A program made the translations under genes and the position numbers. Positions 1 through 9,738 of a stretch of DNA of 32,453 bases are shown in pieces. The number at the start of each line of letters is the position of its first letter. Positions within the stretch are counted from its first letter, which is position 1. The stretch is taken from positions 1 through 32,453 of the forward strand of contig CAXKVV010000771.1 in NCBI GenBank assembly GCA_964058805.1, in the 5' to 3' direction. The DNA comes from Schoenoplectus triqueter (lineage: Eukaryota > Streptophyta > Magnoliopsida > Poales > Cyperaceae). The notes under the pieces were generated by a model. It was not told where the DNA came from. It saw only the letters and a list, made by a program, of their open reading frames with translations, and did not search any database.

Positions 1-1641
1 GTAGCCAGTTTTGCTGCAATTCTGATGGCCCTCCTTTCTTGGAAGCTCCTGAAGCACAAAACCTTAACCCTTGAATCGGTTGGCAACAAGTCAAAATCCA
101 GCTCCTCAGCTGAGCCGGTATCAAGTGATGAACTCTTAGGCAAAAGAACAAGAGAACCATTAAGCATAAATCTTGCAACATTCCAGCATTCCCTCTTGCG
201 TGTAACTGCAGAAGACATTTTGCAAGCCACTGGCAATTTCAGCAAGGCACATATAATAGGTGATGGTGGTAATGGCACAGTGTACAAGGCTCTTCTGTCA
301 AGTGGGGTTGTGGCAGTTAAGAGGTTGCATGGGACACACTTCGGAGGTGGGGATCGTGAATTTTTGGCTGAGATGGAAACCATTGGCAAAGTGAAACACC
401 AGAATCTTGTACCATTGCTTGGCTATTGTGTATTTCAAGATGAGAGGTTTCTGATATATGAGTATATGGTGAACGGGAGCCTGGAGGAATGGCTGAGGAG
501 GGGAGGGGTTCATGTGGTGGGAGAGAGGCTGGGGTGGCCCCGCATGCTGGCGATAATGCTGGGGTCAGCAAAGGGGTTGGCTTTCTTGCACCATGGCTTT
601 GTGCCACATATCATACATAGAGATATGAAGTCGAGTAATATTTTATTGGATGAGAATTTCACGCCGCGCGTCTCAGATTTTGGATTTGCGAGGATCATTA
701 GCGCGTGTGAAACCCATGTCAGCACCGATATAGCAGGTTATTAATCATTTATATATATATATATTTCAGTCTGATAATAGGGTTGACAAATGATAGAAGT
801 TTTAGTTGTTTAGTCCATTATATTCCTTGGAGAGATGAAATATCTCAGAAATGACCATAGTCATTACAAGTCTGAAGGTATGTTAATGTATTATTATGTA
901 TGCCATTGCAATAGTTTAAATATCATGTACACCCATCCTGTTACCCTGGCAAACAAACTGACTTTCTTGTTTTTTGTTTCTATAAACCAGCAAGAACTTG
1001 ATATGGTAGGTGCATATTGTCAGCCTTATGCTTTAAACGGGCAGAAAATTTCTCTTTCTGTGGGTGACATAACAGTTTTGATTTTTGGTAAAGGCATTAA
1101 TGAAACTTTATTTTTTGTTGCCTAAGTGATAAGTTTCCCTTGTTTACAACGAAAAAAATATAAGGAGATGTGTGCAACTTTGGGATTCTCTTACCTCTTA
1201 GCTCAGCTTTGGCACTCACTCATTTACTGTTTCCAACTGGTTCTCTTGCTTCTGGTCTCAGGTACAATTGGCTACTTTCCACCAGAATATGGACTCACTA
1301 TGAAATGCACAGCAAAAGGAGATGTGTACAGCTTTGGGGTTGTGATCCTGGAGATGCTAACTGGTCGGGCACCGACTGGTCAAGAAGAGGCCGAGGGTGG
1401 TGGAAACTTGGTTGGTTGGGTACGGTGGATGGTTGGAAAAAACAGAGAAGATGAGGTTTTTGATCCCTATCTCCCAAGTACAGGCCCTGAGAGGCAGCAG
1501 ATGAGTAAGGTTTTGTCTCTGGCTAGGGATTGTACGGCTGACGAACCATGGAGGCGACCTAACATGCTCGAGGTGGTGAGAATTCTCAAGGAAATCAAAA
1601 TGTTGCATGCGGGGGATGACACTGTTATCATCTCTGTATGA
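1..1641 (+). CDS. MSP1: MSP1/EMS1-like LRR receptor kinase, 3' part (exons 1-736 and 1262-1641)
   Basis: The reading frame is open at the window edge, so the leucine-rich-repeat ectodomain lies upstream; 371 residues are visible. They begin with a hydrophobic stretch ([14 protein letters not shown]), the end of the membrane segment, then a Ser-rich juxtamembrane region. The kinase domain follows: glycine loop GDGGNG (about 259-276), VAVK lysine (about 319), HRDMKSSN (about 616), DFG (about 676) and PPEYG in exon 2. Exon 1 ends after the first base of a Gly codon (GCAG|GTTATT) and exon 2 resumes after TCTCAG, joining DIAG to TIGYF in phase 1; the stop is TGA at 1639-1641. The segments [26 protein letters not shown] and [19 protein letters not shown] match rice MSP1 and Arabidopsis EMS1 kinases as I know them. 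These act at the plasma membrane and control anther sporogenous and tapetal cell fate through TPD1/TDL1A-type ligands. Orthology as opposed to paralogy cannot be settled without the ectodomain. The glycine-loop tip has Asn where Phe is usual. Confidence 0.93.
737..1261 (+). other. Intron of the receptor kinase gene
   Basis: A 525-bp GT-AG intron interrupts the activation segment. It is T-rich, with a (TA)n tract near the donor. The donor is GCAG|GTTATT and the acceptor follows a pyrimidine-rich run ending CTGGTCTCAG. Reading through the donor gives Tyr then an immediate TAA stop, so a retained intron would end the protein before the P+1 loop. Two open stretches inside it (835-1125 and the start of 1126-1641) have no kinase similarity and are chance frames. 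Confidence 0.88.
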
Positions 1642-3833
1642 TGCTCTCTCTAATTAGAGCTAACTTATGGTTTAGCAGGCATGCTTTATTAACCGGTGTC
1701 AGCATAGCAGTATTGTGTTATTTTATGTTGTGTGATTCAAGCGTATGCTAGACAAGCATTAGATGTGAAGTAGCTTAATGGACTTGTGAGGTTGTGCTAT
1801 TTATATTTGTGTAATTATATATAAAATGAAAGAGGCATTATTATGAAGAATTAGGGTTCATTTCATTCCACGAAATCAATAGATTTTAACCACTTTGACT
1901 GAGATGAATGAATGATGACCCAGAGTTCCAGACCTACTAAGATTTGATATAGCTGTATGTGATTCAGTGGAAGAACAAATATCGGATTAATTTTATTTTG
2001 GAAAATTCAACATTTATTTCTTACAAAAACTGAGATAAATTGATAAACCACATTATATATGACGAGTCAAAAATTATTGGCGGATCATATCCCTTCCTAT
2101 CTATATATATAGACCAATCTGAAATTATACCACGCATGCTTTTGAGCCAAAACACTTTAATCGAGCACCATATACCAGTTTTGCTTGGAGCGGGAGAGTT
2201 GAATGCATTTAGTGCTTCAATCTCCCAAGATTTGAAATTAAACAACACTAAAAAAGGATGAAAAATAGTCCTAATATTTGAAATTAAACACCACTATTTA
2301 CGTCAATAGATGCATTTCCTCAGCCGAAAGATGAAAAATAGTCCTAATATAATTTGAGGGACACATTATAGTACACGAAATATATGTATTAACGCATAAA
2401 TCTAAAAAAAACGTCCTTCCACTGGATCGCAGGTTTATTCATGAGTTTCTATTTATGGTGTACAATTTTTTTATGACCAATTTGATAGAAAAAGGGAAAT
2501 TGTATGCATCTAATGCTGGAAATTTTCTGGACTAAATTGTCGCATCTTTTATGAATGATTATTCAATTAATTCGAATTGAGGATAAAGAGGGATTTCAAA
2601 TTTTCAATCTCGCCGTGTACTTTTTATGAAAATAAGAGTCGAAGGGTTCATTCTCTTGACTCGTACGGATGATTATTTTTTGACACCATATGAGATAGAA
2701 CAAACTAAAAAGCTGTTGAATTGGCCTATAGCATGTTGCATGTGTGTACCTAACTTAGTGAGTTAAGAAAATATCTAATGTATGAAATGACACAAATTGA
2801 GAACTCCATCCTCGATGCTGTTTCTGGAAAAGAGGAACCGGAATCCCTTCTTTCTTTATCAAAAAGAAAAAAAAAAGAAAAAAAAGAAAAAAGAAAGAGA
2901 GAATTTTGGGCATCTGGCCCGCAATTATCATAAGTTTGAGAATTTCACTTTGGGTTGAGATTTCAAAGATGTATGGCCCATATTAGACGGGCCTTGGGCC
3001 CGATCAAACTCCTGCGCGTGAGCTGAGCCTCTGGACCTGTGGAGATGCCACCAATAGTTTATTTATTTATTTACTATTTGGAGCTGATATATCATAAGTA
3101 CCGTTGTTAATTTTATTGGTTTTATTTTTGGTGTTATTATTTAGTATTTATATTATTAATTTTATAATATTTTTTGTTATTCAGATTAATAATTTTATAA
3201 TTTAAATGATTAAATAAATATGTAATACAATTTACATGATGAAATTACTAATATGAAAATGAATTGTTAATATGAATACGAATTTATATCAGTGTTGTGA
3301 AAATTGTTATACGCTTGTCGGGAGGAAATGATACACCAAGTGATTACTCGGTATGTTGAAATTAATTAAATTTTACGGATAATTTTGTGTTTTATTAAAG
3401 TATATTCAAATTATCAAAAAAACTTGTATTATATTGAAAATGGTTAATTTAACTCATCAAATAAACTTATTTTCACTTAGTTTCCATGCTATCAGTTAAT
3501 AAATAAAGTTTCATGCAATTTACTTTAACTCAGTTTCTTATTATAGGTTAACTAATAGTGTTCGAAAAATTTCAGTGAATTGTCATTTAAAAAAAAGGAT
3601 CCACGATAAGACAAAATAAAACATGTTTAACTAGAACTAAGATGCGCAAAATAATTTATGACAAAAAATGAGCATGGAAAGCGAAAGCAAATGTCTGGAA
3701 TTCACAATCAAAGTTCAGTATCATTGGCGCATATCATATATAATATTTTACTCAAACTTATTTTGAATATTAATAACCCACAAAATAGCAGCAACAGTAA
3801 GATCAATTAAAAAAATGAAATATATAGAAAGGG
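1642..3833. other. Kinase 3' UTR and AT-rich intergenic region
   Basis: The first 200 bases or so probably hold the 3' UTR of the kinase gene. Beyond that I see no gene. There are two interleaved short direct repeats (2231-2250 with 2277-2296, and 2257-2277 with 2330-2350), an A/G-rich run near 2861-2903, and a TTTA microsatellite near 3057-3073. Short overlapping frames on both strands at 2021-2261 are shadows of one another. Confidence 0.6.
2231..2350. repeat. Two interleaved short direct repeats
   Basis: TTTGAAATTAAACAACACTA at 2231 recurs at 2277 with one change. A 21-bp string beginning GATGAAAAATAGTCC occurs exactly at 2257 and 2330. This looks like a partial, eroded local duplication. 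Confidence 0.7.
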
Positions 3834-3842
3834 CCTAATCTA
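3834..3842. repeat. Left target-site duplication of the Mutator-like element
   Basis: CCTAATCTA, identical to 5397-5405, directly abuts the element tip CAGATTTT. Confidence 0.92.
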
Positions 3843-4206
3843 CAGATTTTTTTATTTTAGTAAATAAAACAAATAAATATAGCAAACTGACCATCTCTCT
3901 CCTCAGTTTTACAGAAATAGTCAGATCCTAGTTTGAAACTCGGTTCCGTTTTTTTTTATTTTTTATTTTATATTTTTAATATTATTAAGTTAGTTAGTTA
4001 TTATGTTATATGAAATTAATTATGTTATGTAAATGATTATTATGTTATATAAAAATTATTATAATTTTTCTGTTGTTAATGATTTTAAAATTATTATGTT
4101 AATATAAAAAATTGATATAAAGTCGATATAAAGAACAGTCGATGTAAAAATATATATAAGAACAGTGTAAAAAAGTAGAAACAAACAACAGTCTAAAAAA
4201 AATACA

Positions 4207-4648
4207 TCAACGTTTACGAAACATCCTCCTAATGAGAGACGGACTATACGTGTCTCTCGGCCGAATTTCACGGCGAGGACGCTCGTGTCTTGCGTCCGAC
4301 GGTGCCTGCGTCTCGGGCACTCGGGTGGACGGACTAGGAGTGTCGTACGATGATGCGCGCGGAGCATCATATTGGGTATCGGAGGTCCCAGCACCTAGAT
4401 CGAGGCTCATCTGACTCATGAGCTGAGAGTACGACATGAAATCTCCTTGGAAAAAGTCAAACTCATCAGTCGTCGGTTCAAACGGAGAGTGCTATGAGGC
4501 TGTAAAAATTATTTTGTTACGTACGACATGCTACAATTATAAAGTATATTTTTTTCCATATTATACGACAAAGAATACTTACATCGGTTCTGGCCCTCTG
4601 CGACCTATGTTTATTTTCGGGCACGGCAAGCAGTTGCGGATACTCCAT
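4207..4648 (-). CDS. Putative small spliced gene inside the Mutator-like element
   Basis: Inside the element the minus strand has a GC-richer patch that reads as two exons: 4648-4583 (22 codons from ATG) and 4491-4207 (94 codons plus TGA). A strong donor, GAT|GTAAGT, ends the first. Two acceptors are possible; only the one ending CATAG keeps the second exon open, while the nearby TTTTTACAG would shift the frame to an early stop. The predicted protein is about 116 residues, acidic and Phe-rich early (DEFDFFQGDF), then Ser/Thr/Pro-rich, with a basic tail (ERPRREIRPRD, RRMFRKR). A further donor-like AAG|GTAATT near 5008 could end an untranslated exon. I do not recognise the protein. It could be the C-terminal remnant of an element-encoded protein such as a plant-mobile-domain type, or a captured host fragment. 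Confidence 0.3.
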
Positions 4649-5224
4649 TTTTCACTATAATTATTTAAAAATATTATAATTTTGGTATAATTTTTGTATA
4701 ATTTGGAATAGCTCGGTATAATTTGATATAATTGAACAATTTCACATAATTAACCAATGTACATATAATTAATAGTATTTAACCAAATTTAATCCAACAA
4801 ATTTAAAATAATTAGCCTAAGTAGTGTTAATACATAATTAACCTAATTACAATAATATATTTCAAAATTAACATAAAAAATCAATACAAATCAACTAAAC
4901 CAAACTATATTAACTATATTTCAATTATCACTATAATTATACTAATTAAATCTATCAAAATTACTAATTTTGATAAATTCAGATTTAAATTTAAAATAAA
5001 AAATTACCTTCGAAATGACGATCAAATTGACGAATCGACGGGTTTTTCCGACTCTCCTTCTAACGATAAAAAGTTTCGCGCAAACGGTTTATAAATTGGA
5101 ATGAAAATGAATTAGATCTAAAATTTTGGGGGGGAAAAATTCGTATTTTTTGAAGAGAGGAAAAGACAAGTGAGTAATGGGAGAGAGGGGAGAGTGGGAA
5201 ACGCAGGAAATAAAAGTGTGATAG

Positions 5225-5311
5225 CTGGACCCGAGTTTCAAATTCGGGTCCAGTTTTTTTTTCTCTTTTTTCCGTGTTAAAAAAAAACCCGGACCCGAGT
5301 TTGAAACTCGG
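5225..5311. repeat. Twin hairpins beside the right TIR
   Basis: CTGGACCCGA (5225-5234) pairs with TCGGGTCCAG (5244-5253). About 45 bases further on, CCGAGTTTGAAACTCGG (5295-5311) is a perfect palindrome around one base. Both share the GGACCCGAGTTT motif. The left TIR carries one eroded version, CCTAGTTTGAAACTCGG. Confidence 0.8.
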
Positions 5312-5396
5312 ATCTGACTATAAACGCAAAAGTGAGGAGAGAGGTGGCCAATTTGCTATATTTATTTATTTTATTTACTAAAATAAAAAAAATCTG

Positions 5397-5405
5397 CCTA
5401 ATCTA
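5397..5405. repeat. Right target-site duplication of the Mutator-like element
   Basis: CCTAATCTA, identical to 3834-3842, directly follows the right tip AAAATCTG. Confidence 0.92.
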
Positions 5406-6111
5406 GCTCTGTTGCCACGTGCTTCTTCGCATGCAAAAAGCAACATAAACAATTTTTGGACATTCTAATATAGTAATGTGTGTGATTAGAGATTTCGATC
5501 AGAGATAATAATCGGATAACAGTATCGTATCAAATTTAAATTTATTACTTAATTAGATATTAAATAAAAAAAATAATAAATTTAATGTATATTTTTATCT
5601 ATGAAAAGTCAGAAATTAGGTTCAGATTAACAGAAATTTAATTAAAAATTCTTATTTTTTAAAATCCAAAAAAAAATCAACTGACCCTTTAAATGTACAT
5701 ACATCCACCCCTAAGCCTAGAGATTTGGGATGCCTAAAATTCTTCTGGACAGTAAAATAATTTCAGTAAAAGAATCAGGGATGCCTTATAATTCTGAACA
5801 ATTTGGTTCTTAACAGTAAAAGAATTTCTGTCTATCTACAAAGGGATAATTACCAATTTCAATTTTTACAAAGGAGAACTAAACAATCTCTAAAATAACT
5901 AATAAGACAAAAAAAATTGCTGGTTCGCTGGCTTTTGGGGTAGCAATGCACAAATTAGGCCATAAATCTAATACAAGCCTTAAATTGTGTACTTTATATA
6001 TCGCTAATTTGGTACAACAATATAAAGAAGAGCTTGAAATATACATTACTGAGAATTTAAAAGCATAAGGAGACAAGCAGTCTCTCATACTCTATTTACA
6101 TATATATATAT
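5406..6111. other. AT-rich intergenic DNA
   Basis: No gene is supportable. The frame at 5879-6088 on the minus strand has no recognisable motif and no splice support. A (TA)n tract at 6101-6112 leads into the next MITE. Confidence 0.6.
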
Positions 6112-7164
6112 AGTCCGACTATGGTACTTTGCAAAGCAAAGAGGTATTGTGTGTTTTGCGTGTTAGAATTTTTACTGTTATGACCATGATCATCTAGTGA
6201 ACTCTAAACATAAATTAAGTTATCTTGATCCATGCTGTCAGTCTTCCAGAGAGACACAACCCCGTTGATCACCAGACTCTTTTAGCCTTCCAGTGATCTT
6301 CCTCTAATCCGATGGAGTGATTGAGAGGACCGGCGTCAGACAATTTCTTCTCTTCTGGAACAATGTTAAAAGAGAGAAATCTGGATCTGTTGGAAATGAA
6401 AGGGTGCTAGAAAGTAGGGAAATGAAAAGATGTCCAAAACCAACTGTATCCCTGCATATATATATGGACGTCCATATAATAGAGTGCAGTTATACCTTAA
6501 TGAGTCCATATTGGATCCAAATTCTCTCTTAACGGGTTCGTTGCTTAATCAGAAAGCTGTCTATGGTTGTGTTCTCCAGGGACCAATAGCATAATTGTAT
6601 TATTATCAGACTTTATATAATTCAGACCATCACTAAATCATAAAGTCATTAATACGCATTCTACACATTAAAGGCTCCACTTCTCATGACATATAATAAA
6701 CCCTATACAGAATTTGATGACTTCATTATGGGTATAATTTGACAGTCCATTATATAATATATTTATTACATATAAGCCCATACATATTGTAATTAATAAT
6801 AATTAATTCCAACATTGCGTTCTATTTTTAATTTCAAATAAAAAATAATTGATCCGAACCGTTAAATCTAATCTTCATATAAAAATCTATTAGTAAATCA
6901 AAATTTATATTTTTTTTTGCTATTTTTTCTGATGAGGAGAAAATGATTTGATATGAGAATTCTGGTTCATCCAAAAATGATAGTTTTCCCTCCATCCAAA
7001 AAAATAGCAAATAAATTCCAAAAAATATAAAATTTGGTTTACTAATAGATTTTGATATGGAGATTAGATTGAGCGGTTTGGATTGAACATTTTTGACTTA
7101 AAATTAAAAACAAAGCGCAAAACACACAACGCTTTATACTTTGCAAAACACCATAGCCTAATTC
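6112..7164. mobile_element. Foldback MITE copy 1, split by a solo LTR
   Basis: The left tip AGTCCGACTATGG and the right tip CCATAGCCTAATTC (reverse) are inverted. The body matches copy 2 (16431-16830) along nearly its whole length, including the GATCCGAACCGTT motif and the TCTGATGAGGAG centre. Removing the LTR at 6161-6814 and one copy of its 5-bp duplication leaves about 394 bp, close to the 400 bp of copy 2. The terminal palindromes have decayed (GTACTTTGCAAAGCAA on the left), so this copy is older. It sits between (TA)n tracts. Confidence 0.85.
6161..6814. mobile_element. Copia-type solo LTR (654 bp)
   Basis: It starts TGTTAGAATT and ends AATTCCAACA, a 10-bp inverted terminus with one mismatch in the TG...CA form typical of plant Copia LTRs. 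It is flanked by a perfect 5-bp duplication TTGCG (6156-6160 and 6815-6819). Inside are a TATATATATG box near 6456 and AATAAA at 6695-6700, plausible promoter and polyadenylation signals. There is no internal domain and no second LTR, so it is best read as the product of LTR-LTR recombination. It lies inside the foldback MITE and is therefore younger. The 71-codon frame at 6317-6532 is incidental. Confidence 0.88.
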
Positions 7165-8791
7165 TATATATATATCAATTTTAACATTTGCCAGATTAAT
7201 ATGCAGCAACTTGAATACATAAAAGATTTTGGGGCCAGTTGGACCAAATGACGTTTCCACCCCCCCCCTCCCCCCCTGTAAATACGAGTGCTCGATGAAG
7301 AACACAAAGGGGGAAAAAATAGAAAATAGATGCGATCCGTACCAACAGCTGAAGCAAAGGTATGATCAATCCTGATCAATGGACAGACCATTTACAAGAG
7401 CGTCACTGATTTATATATATCAGACAAATATTTTATCAATAATAGTATTTAATGACAGTATTTCTCTGATGTAATAGTGTTAAAGTGTTGGGTTTGCACG
7501 TGATTGTGAATTAGACGAGAATTGGACAAATTTTAATTTGTGTGTGTGTGTACAAATATCCATCAACTAATGCTAATTTTCTAACTAAGTGAAGTATAAT
7601 TAAACGGATCAAAAAAATCCAACCCAAAACAAATGTTTAGAAATATAATGTGTCAATTCCATTTTGTCACCAATCATTTTAAATCAAAAAATGACAGCCA
7701 ATTAGTTAACGCCTGCGGTGAGCAATTATATTTGTGATGACAATATTTAATTTTTGCCTCTTTTTCTTTTAAGTTTTGGCTTGAAGAGTTACTTTTAACT
7801 AATCCACTAAGTTGCATGTGGGTATATACCATCATAAGGCTCACGATGGTAGGGTAAACATGTCAAATATATATACACATACAAATACGTGTTTGTATCT
7901 GAATGTATCTGTATATAATGTGTTCATATATCATATATGTTATATTATTAGATGTGTGTGATTAAAATATAAATAATTTTGACACAGTTAAACACATATG
8001 TCTAACACGTTGAATACGAACACGCATGTCTAACAAGTGTACATGTACATGTAGTACGTCAAAACTTCGAAATGCTCGTGTGCTTAAAAGATTGGCTTGA
8101 TGCTAAAAATTAGAAACTAACATCATTCTAACATGTATGAATTTTTTGAATATATCACGTCAAGTCTTAGATTTTTCACGTTATGATTATGATAATATAC
8201 CTCAAGATGATAATGAAGATGAAGATTAGATACTGAAACATAAAAAAACATAATCTTAGGACAATCATGCAAAAAAAGGATTTCATTTTATATTATCCAT
8301 ATTGCTTCATTTTTTTAAAATATTTTAAAATATTGTACTAATAATTTTTTAAATTTTAAACTTTGCCTACATTTTCAAAACGTAGTCGGTCCCAAATCCA
8401 AAAAAGGAACAATTATTTTTTTAATTAAACTTTTTAAAATTTAAATCATGATTAAAACTATTTTTTTTATTTTTCTTATATATTTCTCCAAATTTATTAG
8501 AATTTATATGCTATAAATGCTGATACGTGCCAAACACATATAAATATGAATAAGTTTAATAAGATGTTCTAGACTTGTCATGTGTCTTAGACATGCATGT
8601 TTATGTTTTAAATTTTTCGACATGTTAAAACATATACGTCCAAATACATGAACACATGTTGACACAAACATTTCATATAGAATAAGTCACATGCTCGCAC
8701 ACAAGACACACATTTGTCAATGCCCCTACCCAATGGCACTGTATTATTTGTTGGATAAAACTATCCAAAAAAATGATGATACTTTTATTAT
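7165..8791. other. AT-rich intergenic DNA with simple-sequence tracts
   Basis: No gene is supportable. There is a C-rich homopolymer tract at about 7259-7276, a GT microsatellite near 7540-7551, and two stretches (about 7870-8060 and 8520-8710) rich in alternating TG/CA words such as ACATGTACATGT. These look like eroded repeats. Confidence 0.55.
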
Positions 8792-8999
8792 AATTTTCTT
8801 CTCAAACAAAATTATTCTATAGATGTACTAGGAGTAAAATTATAGATCACAGAGTCCATTCATTCTCTTAACTAAAAAAAAATATAATTAATCTCCGAAT
8901 TTTCTTCTCAAACAAAATTATTCTATAGATATACTAGGAGTAAAATTATAGGATCAGAGATTCATGCTCTTAACTAAAAAAAAATATAATTAATCTCCG
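8792..8999. repeat. Tandem duplication, about 106 bp x 2
   Basis: The unit at 8792-8897 (AATTTTCTTCTCAAAC onward, ending ATCTCCG) is repeated at 8898-8999 with a few substitutions and small deletions. It is non-coding. Confidence 0.88.
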
Positions 9000-9660
9000 A
9001 TTTTTGATTTAAGTGTCTTAATAATTTTTTTATATTAAAAAAATCTTATGAGATATAATTTTTTTTTTATTTTTAGAGATTCTTAAGTACTTATTTTGAA
9101 TTTTTAAGTGACTTCTTTTCATATATAAAGATTGATTATTTTATTATTATTTTGATTCATCTTCAAAATATGGAACAAATATTTATAAAATTAAAAAAAT
9201 AGTATATTTTTATATTTTATAAAATTTTGATATAAAAAAATTATTAAAAGAGAAATCAAAATTAGAGATAATTAGATATATTTTTGAATTAAGAATACGA
9301 AAAAACACTTCTAGGAGCATATACTAGTGCTACCAATCAATGAGTGCTAAGTGCTAACCTGATAGGCTGGTGGCTACAATTAACTTTGAACAGGTCATCT
9401 GATTTTGTTTTCAATAAACATCATCATTATTGCCATCATGATTACAGTTATAATTACGACGTACTACTAATCTACTATAGATACAATAAAGGCCAACGCT
9501 CAAAAAATAAAACTCATATTAAGGAGTATCTAATAATAGGTTGTGTTTTCAGGGAGGTAATAATTTTAGGTACTCATATTATTAATCTTATTATTTTTGT
9601 GTGTAAGAATACTAATGAGTCAGTATCTAATAATAGGTTGTGCATAATCTTCGTTTACAG
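9000..9660. other. AT-rich intergenic DNA with a 20-bp direct repeat
   Basis: GTATCTAATAATAGGTTGTG occurs exactly at 9526-9545 and 9623-9642. Both copies are followed by a T-rich, acceptor-like CAG. The 121-codon frame at 9344-9709 runs over these repeats and looks accidental. CAG|GTCATC near 9393 resembles a donor, but nothing confirms an exon. Confidence 0.5.
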
Positions 9661-9738
9661 GTTGGCAGTCAGGAGATGGCTCTGGTATCAGGTTCAATGT
9701 CTGACGTAGAGAATGATTTTCTTAATTTATTGCATTGA
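9661..9738 (+). pseudogene. Possible terminal exon or stranded gene fragment
   Basis: After a good acceptor (TCTTCGTTTACAG) one frame reads 25 codons, starting VGSQEMALVSGSMSDV and ending FLNLLH, then TGA. The composition is protein-like: acidic, with a hydrophobic tail. The following few hundred bases are T/G-rich like a plant 3' UTR. I cannot identify a family and find no convincing upstream exon, so it may be a broken gene piece or the last exon of an unrecognised gene. Confidence 0.25.

Larger units (their letters stand above)
3843..5396. mobile_element. Non-autonomous Mutator-like element (1554 bp)
   Basis: The ends are inverted repeats of about 105-109 bp: 3843-3948 against 5288-5396 read in reverse, roughly 85 percent alike by eye. 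Both tips begin CAGATTTTTTT. The element is flanked by a perfect 9-bp duplication, CCTAATCTA, at 3834-3842 and 5397-5405. Long TIRs plus a 9-bp duplication define the Mutator superfamily. The inside is AT-rich and carries no recognisable mudrA transposase, so the element depends on a transposase elsewhere. It contains a small spliced frame on the minus strand and several hairpins near the right end. An exact duplication with moderately diverged TIRs is consistent with a not very ancient insertion. Confidence 0.9.

Noticed and set aside
4059..4394. 111-codon frame on the minus strand inside the Mutator-like element
   Set aside because: It overlaps the GC-rich patch in a different frame and runs on into AT-rich low-complexity sequence. 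The alternative frame has better splice support and composition.
7259..7276. C-rich tract as a possible quadruplex or i-motif
   Set aside because: It is one near-homopolymer run without separated C-blocks, so simple slippage explains it.
9344..9709. 121-codon frame on the plus strand
   Set aside because: Low-complexity His/Tyr-rich peptide crossing a duplicated 20-bp repeat; no motif and no codon preference.
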